Below are positions 25,617 to 33,308 of a stretch of DNA of 64,000 bases, one piece after another; the first letter of the stretch is position 1, and each line of letters begins with the position of its first letter. The DNA is taken from NCBI RefSeq assembly GCF_033096005.1, contig NZ_AP026803.1:1358001-1422000 (forward strand), given 5' to 3'. This DNA comes from Lactobacillus xylocopicola (GTDB lineage Bacteria > Bacillota > Bacilli > Lactobacillales > Lactobacillaceae). The notes beneath the pieces are model-generated. The model was given only the letters and a program-made list of their open reading frames with translations, was not told the origin of the DNA and did no database searches. Made by a program: the position numbers and the translations under genes.

Positions 25617-27144
25617 GAGTTGTACCTTCTTTCTTGAAGCCCGTCATTAGCAGGCCTAGTTCCTCATCACTGGTTTCTTCCGGCTTTACTTCACCCGAAA
25701 TAGTGCCGTCATGCAGGACAATAATACGGTCTGAAAGTTGCATGATTTCATCCAATTCATAGGACACCAGCAGAATCGCCTTGCCCTTGGCTCGTTCAAG
25801 CAATAACTGCTGGTGAATGTACTCGATTGCACCAACGTCCAAACCGCGGGTCGGCTGAAAGGCAATAATCAGGTTACTATCACGGCTCAACTCGCGCGCA
25901 ATAATGACCTTTTGCTGATTTCCACCAGATAGGTCGCCAACCGGTTCTGCACTACCCTTTGTCCTAATATCATACTGGTCAATAAGGTCATCAGCGAACT
26001 TATTAATGACCTCATGGTGCATTACATTGTACTTTGAAAACGGTGCTTGATAGTAGGTCTGCAGACTAAGATTGGCCGCAACCGAAAATGGCAAAATTAA
26101 GCCGTATTTTTGGCGGTCAGCTGGAATATGCGCAACCCCGCTAGAAGTGATCTTACGCACATTTTGGTTGGTCATGTCCTGATCAGCAATGATTACGTGC
26201 CCTGAGTCAACGTGCTGCAAGCCAGTTAGTGCCCGCACCAGTTCATCCTGACCGTTGCCGTCAATCCCAGCAACACCCAAAATCTCACCGCCCCGCAGGT
26301 CAAAGGACAGCCCCTTGAGTGCCCAAACTGCTTGCCTATTTTTCACTTTGAGCTTGTCTACCTTCAGCATGGTCTGACCCAATTCAGTGCTGGGCTTATC
26401 CAACTGCATATTGACGTGCCGCCCAACCATTAGCTCCGCTAAACGGTTGTCCGAAACCTCCTTTACCTTAAAGGTGCCCACGCTTTGTCCAGCGCGAATA
26501 ACCGTCACCTCATCAGCAGTCCGCTTAATTTCCTCAAGCTTATGGGTAATTAAGATAATGGACTTGCCTTCAGCGGCCAGTTCCTTCAAAATTTGGATGA
26601 ATTCCGTAATTTCTTGCGGGGTCAAAACAGCAGTTGGTTCGTCAAAAATCATGATGTCAGCACCGCGGTAAAGAATCTTAAGAATTTCTACGCGTTGCTG
26701 CTGCGCTACCGTAATCTCACTTACCTTTTTGAGCGGATCAACGTTGAGGTTATAGCAATCCGACAAGGCCTCAATTTCCTGCTTGGCCTTGGTAAAATCC
26801 AGCTTCGGGCCATGGCTTGGTTCATGGCCCAGAATAATGTTTTCCAGAACAGTAAAGGAATCCATCAACATAAAGTGTTGGTGCACCATTCCAATTCCTA
26901 AATCTTTGGCAACAGTTGGATTTTTAACAGCGACTTCCTGGCCGCGCACCTTAATTTCACCCGCAGTAGGCATCATCAATCCGGACAAAATACTCATTAA
27001 GGTTGACTTACCGGCGCCATTTTCACCAAGTAAAGCCAGAATTTCGCCCTGCTTTAACGTTAAATTAATGTCATCATTAGCCTTGAACCCATTGAAATCC
27101 TTGACGATGTGCCGCATTTCAATTACATTTGTCGTCTCGTTCAT
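25609..27144 (-). CDS. nupA: Nucleoside ABC transporter ATP-binding protein, two ABC domains
   Basis: The 511-residue protein contains two tandem ABC cassettes, the layout of ribose/nucleoside importers. Domain 1 has Walker A LLGENGAGKSTLMSIL (near 36-51) and Walker B IMIFDEPTAVLTPQE. Domain 2 has GIDGNGQDELVRAL in place of a canonical Walker A and a degenerate Walker B (FQPTRGLDVGAIE), with signature LSGGNQQKVIIAREL. A weakened second site is normal in this family. It is separated from bmpA by a hairpin that may lower its expression relative to the binding protein. Confidence 0.94.
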   Translation of the reverse strand: MNETTNVIEMRHIVKDFNGFKANDDINLTLKQGEILALLGENGAGKSTLMSILSGLMMPTAGEIKVRGQEVAVKNPTVAKDLGIGMVHQHFMLMDSFTVLENIILGHEPSHGPKLDFTKAKQEIEALSDCYNLNVDPLKKVSEITVAQQQRVEILKILYRGADIMIFDEPTAVLTPQEITEFIQILKELAAEGKSIILITHKLEEIKRTADEVTVIRAGQSVGTFKVKEVSDNRLAELMVGRHVNMQLDKPSTELGQTMLKVDKLKVKNRQAVWALKGLSFDLRGGEILGVAGIDGNGQDELVRALTGLQHVDSGHVIIADQDMTNQNVRKITSSGVAHIPADRQKYGLILPFSVAANLSLQTYYQAPFSKYNVMHHEVINKFADDLIDQYDIRTKGSAEPVGDLSGGNQQKVIIARELSRDSNLIIAFQPTRGLDVGAIEYIHQQLLLERAKGKAILLVSYELDEIMQLSDRIIVLHDGTISGEVKPEETSDEELGLLMTGFKKEGTTLA

Positions 27145-27166
27145 ATTATTGTTAATTTCCTCTGTA

Positions 27167-27200
27167 AAAGACTCTTTGCATCAGCATACAAAGAGTCTTT
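27167..27200 (-). terminator. Intercistronic hairpin between bmpA and nupA, probable partial terminator
   Basis: AAAGACTCTTTG and CAAAGAGTCTTT make a 12-bp stem with a 10-base loop. On the minus strand only four T residues follow. Such a weak terminator, or an RNA-stabilising hairpin, would give more bmpA than nupABC transcript, as expected for a binding protein (inference). Confidence 0.65.
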
Positions 27201-27214
27201 AAAGCAACTTACTA

Positions 27215-28306
27215 TTATTTAGCCGGGTGCAGCGGCACCTTAATTTTACCGTTTATAATGTCTTGGCGTGCATCACGGGAATACTTCCAGGCCTTAGCAC
27301 TAACTTTTCCCCGCTTGATCGAAACTCCGTCCGTCTTTAGCCCATAAACCAGGTTTTGCCCACCAGGGAACTTGCCCTGGTATGCCCGGTCGGAAATGTC
27401 CTTGGTTGCAATATCAACCCCGGTAATAACTGAAGTCATCACAAAGTTGTCTTTCTTGCCATCCTTAGTCTTATAGTTGCCAAGGTATGATTGGTCTGAG
27501 TCGACGCCGATTGCCCACACCTTTTTATCAGCAGGACGATCTTGGTTAATGGCTTTGGCCTCTTGGAACAGTCCATTACCAGCCAACCCTGAAGCATGGA
27601 AGATAATGTCAGCCTTTTTAGCATACATTGAACGAGCAATGGCCTTTTCTTTGTCGGCGCTCTTGAAATCACCCACGTACTGGTTCAGCAGTGTGATTTT
27701 CTTGCCCAATTTTTTGGCTTGATCGTGGACGCCCCGCGTAAACCCAGCATCAAAGAGGTCAATAATGTCGCCGTGAGCACCACCAATGAAGCCAATCGTA
27801 TTTGTTTTGGTTTCTGTTGCTGCGACTACACCAGCCAGATATGAGGCTTGCTCACTTCTAAAGTTAGCAGAAGCAACGTTTTTCTGACCCTTAATTACTT
27901 CATCGACAATAACAAAGTTCTTTTTAGGATACTTCTTAGCAGCTGCACTAACCGCATCCTTTAAGCTATAACCGATACCAAAGATTGTTTGATAACCAGC
28001 CTTGCTAGCCTGGTCAAAGTTGGGCTCAAAGTCAGCGGCCCCACTAGACTGAAAGTATTGGTAACCATTGCGGCCCCGCTTTAAATCGTGTTCCTTACCA
28101 TAATCCTTAAAGCCTTGCCAAGCAGACTGGTTGAAGGAGTTGTCATTGACCCCGGCAGTGTCAGTAATCAAGGCTATCGAATGCTTGGCACTATCACTCG
28201 AATTACCACTGCCACCCTGTTTTCTGCCAGCACACGCAGTTAGTGCCACTCCCGCAGCAACGGTTACCGCAGCGAGTGAAAAAATCTTCTTAACTTTAGT
28301 TTTCAT
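27215..28306 (-). CDS. bmpA: BMP-family nucleoside-binding lipoprotein
   Basis: The 363-residue protein begins with a lipoprotein signal ending in the lipobox LTAC (Cys25), so it is anchored to the outer face of the membrane. The mature part has the BMP/PnrA fold with SIALITDTAGVNDNSFNQSA near residue 45 and IGFIGGAHGDIIDLF near 175. It captures nucleosides for the NupABC channel. It is the first gene of the operon and is followed by a hairpin that likely sets relative expression. Confidence 0.94.
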   Translation of the reverse strand: MKTKVKKIFSLAAVTVAAGVALTACAGRKQGGSGNSSDSAKHSIALITDTAGVNDNSFNQSAWQGFKDYGKEHDLKRGRNGYQYFQSSGAADFEPNFDQASKAGYQTIFGIGYSLKDAVSAAAKKYPKKNFVIVDEVIKGQKNVASANFRSEQASYLAGVVAATETKTNTIGFIGGAHGDIIDLFDAGFTRGVHDQAKKLGKKITLLNQYVGDFKSADKEKAIARSMYAKKADIIFHASGLAGNGLFQEAKAINQDRPADKKVWAIGVDSDQSYLGNYKTKDGKKDNFVMTSVITGVDIATKDISDRAYQGKFPGGQNLVYGLKTDGVSIKRGKVSAKAWKYSRDARQDIINGKIKVPLHPAK

Positions 28307-28337
28307 GTTTGCCCTCCTGGTTTTAATTCCAGTTACT

Positions 28338-28390
28338 AAAATATCAACATTTAGTGGTTATGTCAAAAATCTAACACAAGATAAAGTGTT
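28338..28390 (-). promoter_or_regulatory. Promoter of the bmpA-nup operon with upstream dyad
   Basis: On the minus strand a perfect TTGACA -35 (28361-28366) and a TATTTT -10 (28338-28343) are 17 bases apart. Immediately upstream lies the inverted repeat AACAC-N8-GTGTT (28373-28390), a candidate regulator site. I see no PurR box. The remainder of the gap up to 28601 has no other recognisable element. Confidence 0.65.
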
Positions 28391-28601
28391 GATGTGACAA
28401 TATTCTTAATTGGTATAGACCACGAAGTAAGCTAGATCTAGCAAATTTTTGTATACAGCAACGAAAAATTTTAAAATTTTTATTTTTTCGGCCAGTGCTC
28501 GGGCAAATTTCATTAGTCACTTTGCTATTAAAATGGCCATTATTAGACTAAAATTACTAGTGAAATTATTTGCGTAAAAGATTTTTAGGGGGAGCCAGGC
28601 C

Positions 28602-29105
28602 ATGCTGCACCAAAGAAGCTACCAATCGAACTTGGGTAAAATAACCTTACTGAGCAATGATTATTACTTGCTTGGGCTATGGTTTGCAGAACAAAAATAC
28701 TACGGCGCTCATTACAACTTGGAGCAAGCTGATAACGTTGTTTCCCAACCACTAAGTCTTGCGGTCAACTGGCTTAATGACTATTTTGCCGGGCGAAATC
28801 CGGATCCGGCCGCTATCCCTATCAAGCTTGACGTTACGCCTTTTCGCCAAAAAGTACTCGGTGAATTACAAAAAGTTCCTTATGGTCAAACAGTGACCTA
28901 TAAAGAACTTTCTCATTGCTTGCAAGCAGGACAGACGAACAAGGTCAATCAGGCCCAGGCAATTGGTGGTGCAGTTGGCCACAATCCCCTAACCTTGATT
29001 ATTCCCTGCCACCGCGTTATCGGTAGTGACGGTTCACTGACGGGCTATGCTGGTGGAATTGAGCGCAAAAGGGCCCTCTTACGCCTGGAACGACAAACTA
29101 GCTAG
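28602..29105 (+). CDS. ogt: Methylated-DNA--protein-cysteine methyltransferase
   Basis: This suicide enzyme removes alkyl groups from O6-methylguanine. The 167-residue protein has the active-site motif IPCHRVIG (Cys near 131) and the VPYGQTVTYKEL helix-turn-helix lead near 95. The ribosome site AGGGGGAG is strong. It is a single gene convergent with the HD-domain gene, whose stop overlaps its own by a few bases. Confidence 0.95.
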   Translation: MLHQRSYQSNLGKITLLSNDYYLLGLWFAEQKYYGAHYNLEQADNVVSQPLSLAVNWLNDYFAGRNPDPAAIPIKLDVTPFRQKVLGELQKVPYGQTVTYKELSHCLQAGQTNKVNQAQAIGGAVGHNPLTLIIPCHRVIGSDGSLTGYAGGIERKRALLRLERQTS

Positions 29106-29764
29106 ACTTCCCACTCGTGCTTGAATTCAGCAACAAAGGCCCGCATGAACTCGGTCCGCTCATGTGCTAACTTGGTACCGCCAACCGTATTCATCAAGTC
29201 TTCTAACTGGAATAACTTTTCATCAAAATGGTTAATCGTTGTTTCCGTATGCTTACGGTACTGACTGTGACTGACCAGCTTTTGTGGTTTAATCTGGGGA
29301 TCATAAATCACATTGCCATGTGCCCCGCCAAAGGTAAACGCACGAGCAATTCCAATTGCTCCTAAACTTTCAATCCGGTCTGCATCCTGGACATATTGAC
29401 CGGACAGGGGTAGCTGATAGCGGTGCTCAATGTTCTTAGCAAACGACATGTGCTGCATTGTGAACAAGATGTCCTTGGCTTCTAACTCACTAAAGCCAAC
29501 TTGCGCCAGCAAACCCGTAAGCTGCTTCAAAACCGCCTCAGGGTCCGCACAGACCTTTTCGTCAATTGTGTCGTGCAAGTAGCCGGCTGCCTGAATAATT
29601 GCTACCATCCGGCTGTTAGAGCGTGCATCCGCATTGTCTTGTAAGTAGAGTTTACTAGCCAAGTGGGCCACACGTTGCCCATGATAAAAATCATGACCGG
29701 TTTTTTCATTTTTTAATTGTGCTTTGACAAAATCTGTTATTTTAACTAAATCCACCTTAATCAA
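29102..29764 (-). CDS. HD-domain phosphohydrolase
   Basis: The 220-residue protein is of the YpgQ/YedJ-like HD family. Metal ligands are visible as HGQRVAHLA (near 29), LHDTID (the HD pair near 63) and QDADRIESLGAIGIAR (Asp near 129). Members of the group hydrolyse phosphate esters, some nucleotides; the substrate here is unknown. The gene's 3' end overlaps the end of ogt by 4 bases on the opposite strand. Confidence 0.85.
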   Translation of the reverse strand: MIKVDLVKITDFVKAQLKNEKTGHDFYHGQRVAHLASKLYLQDNADARSNSRMVAIIQAAGYLHDTIDEKVCADPEAVLKQLTGLLAQVGFSELEAKDILFTMQHMSFAKNIEHRYQLPLSGQYVQDADRIESLGAIGIARAFTFGGAHGNVIYDPQIKPQKLVSHSQYRKHTETTINHFDEKLFQLEDLMNTVGGTKLAHERTEFMRAFVAEFKHEWEV

Positions 29765-29784
29765 CCCTTCTTATACTCAAACTG

Positions 29785-30633
29785 CTAACGAATAACCACG
29801 GCCCGTGAATGCTGCTTGCGATACAACTGCATGAACTTACTAGTCGACACCCAAAAGACTTTGTTGGGTGAACTCTTTTTCATATAGGGATCGGCCACTA
29901 AAAAGCGGCCGGGCTGGTATCCTACCAAGGTCAATACATGATACGAACCGCGCTGTTGCATATGTAATGTACCAGCAAAGATAACTGGATTGCCGCGCTT
30001 TATTTCTGTAATCAAAGTTTGCTTGCCTGCCCCCGAAAGGTTAGCTGCAAGCTTAGTATAAGTCTTAGCATAGTTGGTCAGTGGTCCAGGATAAATTGTG
30101 CGAATTTCACCCGGTTGGCTTTTAGTGTATGGATCACCATTAAAGCCCGCAGTCGGCCTTGCCGCTCGAGGCATCTTAGCAATAATCGACCTTAAATCCG
30201 TCTTACTGGCAAGGCCCTTAACTGACAACGCCATTTTCAAACTAGCCGCTTCACACCCATTGGGTGCATAAACGGGATACAACTGGCTGGTATAGGTGTA
30301 CGGCAACTTATAAACGGCCGGTAAAGTCAAAGCGCCAGCATTTACCCACCCATACGTACGACCACGCCGACTAATTTGAAAGTAGGTGCCGGTCTTAGTG
30401 GTAGCCACCTTATCTAGTTGCATTAACTTACCCGCTAGCGACTTAGTCGTCCCCATCGTTGGGCTACCTTGGGTATATGGCTCAGCCCACAACTTCCAGT
30501 TGCTACTTCGGACTATACGGCTACTGTAATTTCGGGCTGACTTGATGGTAGCGCGATTGGCTGGAGCTATTCCAATCACTAAGCCAATTCCTAATACCAA
30601 CAAACTTAGCTTAACCAGTTTTGAAGTTTTCAT
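29785..30633 (-). CDS. Secreted C39-like peptidase family protein with SH3-like domain
   Basis: The 282-residue protein has an N-terminal signal/anchor (SKLVKLSLLVLGIGLVIGIA). A GW/SH3-like domain (about 45-105, with WAEPYTQGSPTMG and RTYGWVNAGAL) follows, then a Peptidase_C39_2 domain. Catalytic-type residues are Cys in APNGCEAASLKM (near 129), His in SYHVLTLVGYQ (near 232) and Asp in VADPY (near 247). It probably acts on wall or peptide substrates outside the cell; the SH3-like part suggests wall binding. A second C39 protein lies at 55257-55982. Confidence 0.82.
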   Translation of the reverse strand: MKTSKLVKLSLLVLGIGLVIGIAPANRATIKSARNYSSRIVRSSNWKLWAEPYTQGSPTMGTTKSLAGKLMQLDKVATTKTGTYFQISRRGRTYGWVNAGALTLPAVYKLPYTYTSQLYPVYAPNGCEAASLKMALSVKGLASKTDLRSIIAKMPRAARPTAGFNGDPYTKSQPGEIRTIYPGPLTNYAKTYTKLAANLSGAGKQTLITEIKRGNPVIFAGTLHMQQRGSYHVLTLVGYQPGRFLVADPYMKKSSPNKVFWVSTSKFMQLYRKQHSRAVVIR

Positions 30634-30748
30634 TTCCGCGCTCCTTTACTTAACTACTACGTGGTAGCTCCACGCAAATTTGCTAACCAGCAGCCAATAC
30701 TTACCTTGATTAGGATCAACCACATAATCGGTCTTGTTTTTTGAGTTA

Positions 30749-30821
30749 AGCCGCTTCCCAGATTTGAACTGGGGGCCTCCTCCTTACCACGGCGGTGCTC
30801 TACCTGCTGAGCTAAAGCGGC
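30749..30821 (-). tRNA. tRNA-Thr(GGT)
   Basis: The minus strand folds as acceptor GCCGCTT/AAGCGGC, D-stem GCTC/GAGC, anticodon stem CCGCC/GGAGG around loop GTGGTAA (anticodon GGT), and T-stem CCCAG/CTGGG. Position 29-41 is a G-A mismatch and loop position 32 is G where a pyrimidine is usual. CCA is not encoded. It lies alone, downstream of the YbjQ gene's terminator. Confidence 0.88.
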
Positions 30822-30834
30822 ACTTCAATTCTAC

Positions 30835-30873
30835 CAAAAAAGTACCCACGTCGCGACAATGGATACTTTTTTG
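30835..30873. terminator. Terminator between ybjQ-like gene and tRNA-Thr
   Basis: AAAAAAGTACCCA and TGGATACTTTTTT pair with a small mismatch and enclose an inner GTCGCGAC palindrome. It ends the YbjQ-family transcript on the minus strand; T runs occur on both sides. Confidence 0.8.
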
Positions 30874-30888
30874 GGTCTAATTAGTTAA

Positions 30889-31227
30889 TTATTCTACATT
30901 CGTGGTGTATCGAACCGCCGTACCATAGGCAACAACAGATTGCATATCGCCGGCAATGGAGCCTGAGTCAAAACGCATCATCACCACTGCATCAGCCCCC
31001 TGTTCACGAGCTGCTGCACGCAATCGGTCTAAGGCCTGTTGACGTGACTCTTCCAGCATTTTGGTATAACTGCGAATTTCGCCACCAACCATCGATTTTA
31101 ATCCCGCACCCAAATCTTTAAACATATTCTTTGACTGGGTCGTCAAACCAAAAACTTCACCAATCACTTCATACTCGATACCGGGAACTTTCTCCGTAGT
31201 GGTAACCAAAAGTTGACTGTCGCTCAT
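30889..31227 (-). CDS. YbjQ (UPF0145) family protein
   Basis: The 112-residue protein matches the YbjQ family in full: an N-terminal [18 protein letters not shown] strand pair and a C-terminal [20 protein letters not shown] segment. Members form pentamers and have been called heavy-metal-binding by annotation, but no function is proven. It has a GGAGGAC ribosome site and its own terminator. Confidence 0.9.
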   Translation of the reverse strand: MSDSQLLVTTTEKVPGIEYEVIGEVFGLTTQSKNMFKDLGAGLKSMVGGEIRSYTKMLEESRQQALDRLRAAAREQGADAVVMMRFDSGSIAGDMQSVVAYGTAVRYTTNVE

Positions 31228-31325
31228 AGATTGTCCTCCTGTAATGGGCTCTTAAAATAATTTGTTAAAACTAAATTATGAATTCATTATGCTAACTTGT
31301 CAACCTTAAAATAAGTTAAGCGGGC

Positions 31326-31727
31326 TCACTTCAACGCTGCGATAATCTTGCTAACAAACTTAGGTGGCATCAAGTTGATTTTGCGCAAGCTGCTTAGGTC
31401 AACCCATGCTGGTTCATAGACATTATCGCTGCTAGCGCGGTCTTTTTCTTCGCCGCCAATCTTGGGCGCTGTAGTTACATCGACTGCCACCCAGAAAATC
31501 AACTATTCTTCGCCGTGGTCCTCTACCTTAGCCAGCTGCTGCAGACTAGTTGGCGCAAGCTTAAGCCCCAACTCCTCTTCGACCTCGCGTACTGCCGCTT
31601 GAAGAGGCGTTTCTGCCCCCTTGGCGCCGCCCCCTGGTAGTACCCAGTAGGCTCTTTGGTCTTTAATCCGGTGAATTAGTAGAACGGCCTTCATTTTTGG
31701 ATTATAAAGTACTACTCGTGCTCGCAT
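31326..31727 (-). pseudogene. NUDIX hydrolase gene with an in-frame stop
   Basis: The first 74 codons (31727 down to 31506) encode a normal NUDIX N-terminus including the G-x5-E-x7-REVEEELG box near residues 35-55. A TAG at 31503-31505 follows. The same frame then continues without interruption for 58 more codons (LIFWVAVDV ... FVSKIIAAL) to a TGA at 31326, giving the expected family length of about 133 residues. So a single nonsense change splits an otherwise intact gene. A ribosome site AGGAGG precedes the start. Readthrough or a sequencing error cannot be excluded. Confidence 0.85.
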
Positions 31728-31781
31728 CTGCTTGCCTCCTGCTTAGTTAAAAACCACCACTTGTAGGTCGCGTCTTATGCC

Positions 31782-33047
31782 CTAGTCCTTAATACTAACC
31801 AAAGTATACTTTCGCTTACCTTTGCGGACAATGACATATTTGCCATCAAATGCCTTGGACGGGTCAACCTCAAAATCAACTGATTGCTGACACTCACCAT
31901 TGATATAAATTGCCCCATTCTGAACATCCTCACGTGCCTGCCGCTTAGACGGTTCAACCTTGGTATCAACAAGGAAGTCAATAATATTCTGACTAGTAGT
32001 ATCCTTTTCAGCCGCTGGTGCATGCTTGAGTCCCTGTTCAATCTGCTTAACGGTCAGGTCTTTAACATTTCCTGAAAAGAGGGCTGCAGTAACCAGTTCT
32101 GCTTCCTGCAGTCCCGTCTCACCGTGGACAAACTTGGTTACTTCTTGGGCTAGGGTCTTTTGGGCCGTCCGCTTCCAGGGCTCACTCTTAACTTGCTCTT
32201 CCAACTCATTGATTTCTTCATGACTTAAAAAGGTGAAGTACTTCAGGTACTTGACCACATCGCGATCATCTTGGTTAATCCAGAATTGGTAAAACTCGTA
32301 GGGGCTGGTCTTCTCTGCGTCAAGCCACACAGCTCCACCTGCAGACTTACCGAACTTAGTCCCATCTGCCTTGACCATTAACGGTATAGTCAAGCCAAAG
32401 GCCTGACGATTTGCACCTGCCAGCTTATGAATCAGGTCAATCCCGGCCGTAATGTTACCCCACTGATCACTGCCACCAATTTGCATTTGGACGTCGTGGT
32501 CCTTATTAAGACGGTAAAAGTCAATAGCCTGCAAAATCTGATAAGAAAACTCAGTAAAAGAAATTCCATTTTCCAACCGGCTCGCCACCACATCCTTATT
32601 GAGCATGTTGTTGACCTGGAAATACTTACCATAGTCACGTAAAAAATCAATCAGACTAATCTGGTTAAGCCACTCCGCATTGTTGATGATTTCGAAGTTA
32701 TCTGTACCAAACAAGCGCTCCATTTGGGCAGTTAACGCCAGTTCATTTTGATGCAGCTTTTCAGCACTCAGTAGCACCCGCTCGGACTTACGACCAGAGG
32801 GGTCGCCAATTGAGCCAGTACCACCACCAATCACAATTACCGGGTGATAACCTGCTAGCTGGAACCTTTTCAGAATCATGAAGGGAATCAAGTGGCCGAT
32901 ATGGAGCGAATCGCCGGTCGGATCGGTTCCGCAGTATAAGGCCAGGTCATCATGCTCTTGCAAATACTTAGCAAGACCCGCTTCGTCTGTTTGCTGGTTA
33001 ATGGCACCGCGCCACTTTAAGTCTGCCAAAATATCGAAATTCGTCAT
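31782..33047 (-). CDS. tyrS: Tyrosyl-tRNA synthetase
   Basis: TyrRS charges tRNA-Tyr. The protein is 421 residues from an ATG at 33047, which has GGAGGAAAACAA in front; the frame open to 33134 runs through the terminator of the T-box and is not coding. Signatures are DPTGDSLHIGHLIPF (HIGH) near residue 42, GGSDQWGNITAGIDL near 195 and KFGKSAGG (KMSKS equivalent) near 231. A C-terminal S4 RNA-binding domain begins around 350. Expression is controlled by the upstream T-box. Confidence 0.97.
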   Translation of the reverse strand: MTNFDILADLKWRGAINQQTDEAGLAKYLQEHDDLALYCGTDPTGDSLHIGHLIPFMILKRFQLAGYHPVIVIGGGTGSIGDPSGRKSERVLLSAEKLHQNELALTAQMERLFGTDNFEIINNAEWLNQISLIDFLRDYGKYFQVNNMLNKDVVASRLENGISFTEFSYQILQAIDFYRLNKDHDVQMQIGGSDQWGNITAGIDLIHKLAGANRQAFGLTIPLMVKADGTKFGKSAGGAVWLDAEKTSPYEFYQFWINQDDRDVVKYLKYFTFLSHEEINELEEQVKSEPWKRTAQKTLAQEVTKFVHGETGLQEAELVTAALFSGNVKDLTVKQIEQGLKHAPAAEKDTTSQNIIDFLVDTKVEPSKRQAREDVQNGAIYINGECQQSVDFEVDPSKAFDGKYVIVRKGKRKYTLVSIKD

Positions 33048-33059
33048 TTGTTTTCCTCC

Positions 33060-33278
33060 AATAAAAAAGTCCCTAGATTCAGGTATGAATCTAGGGACGA
33101 CTAAATTACTGCTCTTAGCCGTGGTACCACCCACGTTTGCACCTTAAAAAGGGCCTTATTAACGGTCTATACGGGAACCACCCTGCTCGTAATTCGTTGG
33201 CTTCGACCTGCCTAGTTTGCACCATCCACTAGTTCTCTGAACTCTGAGTCGATCAACTACTGTTTTTTTCTTAAGTGA
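33060..33278 (-). promoter_or_regulatory. Tyrosine T-box leader of tyrS
   Basis: On the minus strand the diagnostic T-box GGGTGGTACCACGG sits at 33119-33132, followed by a terminator hairpin GTCCCTAGATTCA/TGAATCTAGGGAC with six T residues (33063-33099). Upstream are the GGTGCAAACTAG stem I region and a candidate specifier TAC (Tyr) at 33189-33191 in GAATTACGAGC. Uncharged tRNA-Tyr would stabilise the antiterminator and switch tyrS on. Confidence 0.93.
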
Positions 33279-33306
33279 TCATACTAATTTTGGACTGGTA
33301 AGTCAA
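33279..33306 (-). promoter_or_regulatory. Promoter of the tyrS T-box transcript
   Basis: On the minus strand TTGACT (33301-33306) and TATGAT (33279-33284) are separated by 16 bases. The -35 lies two bases past the stop of the LTA-synthase-like gene, so tyrS is independent of it. Confidence 0.65.
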
Positions 33307-33308
33307 TA

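Noticed and set aside
28307..28601. Purine riboswitch ahead of the nucleoside importer
   Set aside because: No three-way junction with the conserved purine-aptamer core is seen on the minus strand; only a promoter and a dyad.
33048..33134. N-terminal extension of tyrS
   Set aside because: The extra codons run through the T-box terminator hairpin; the ATG at 33047 has the ribosome site.
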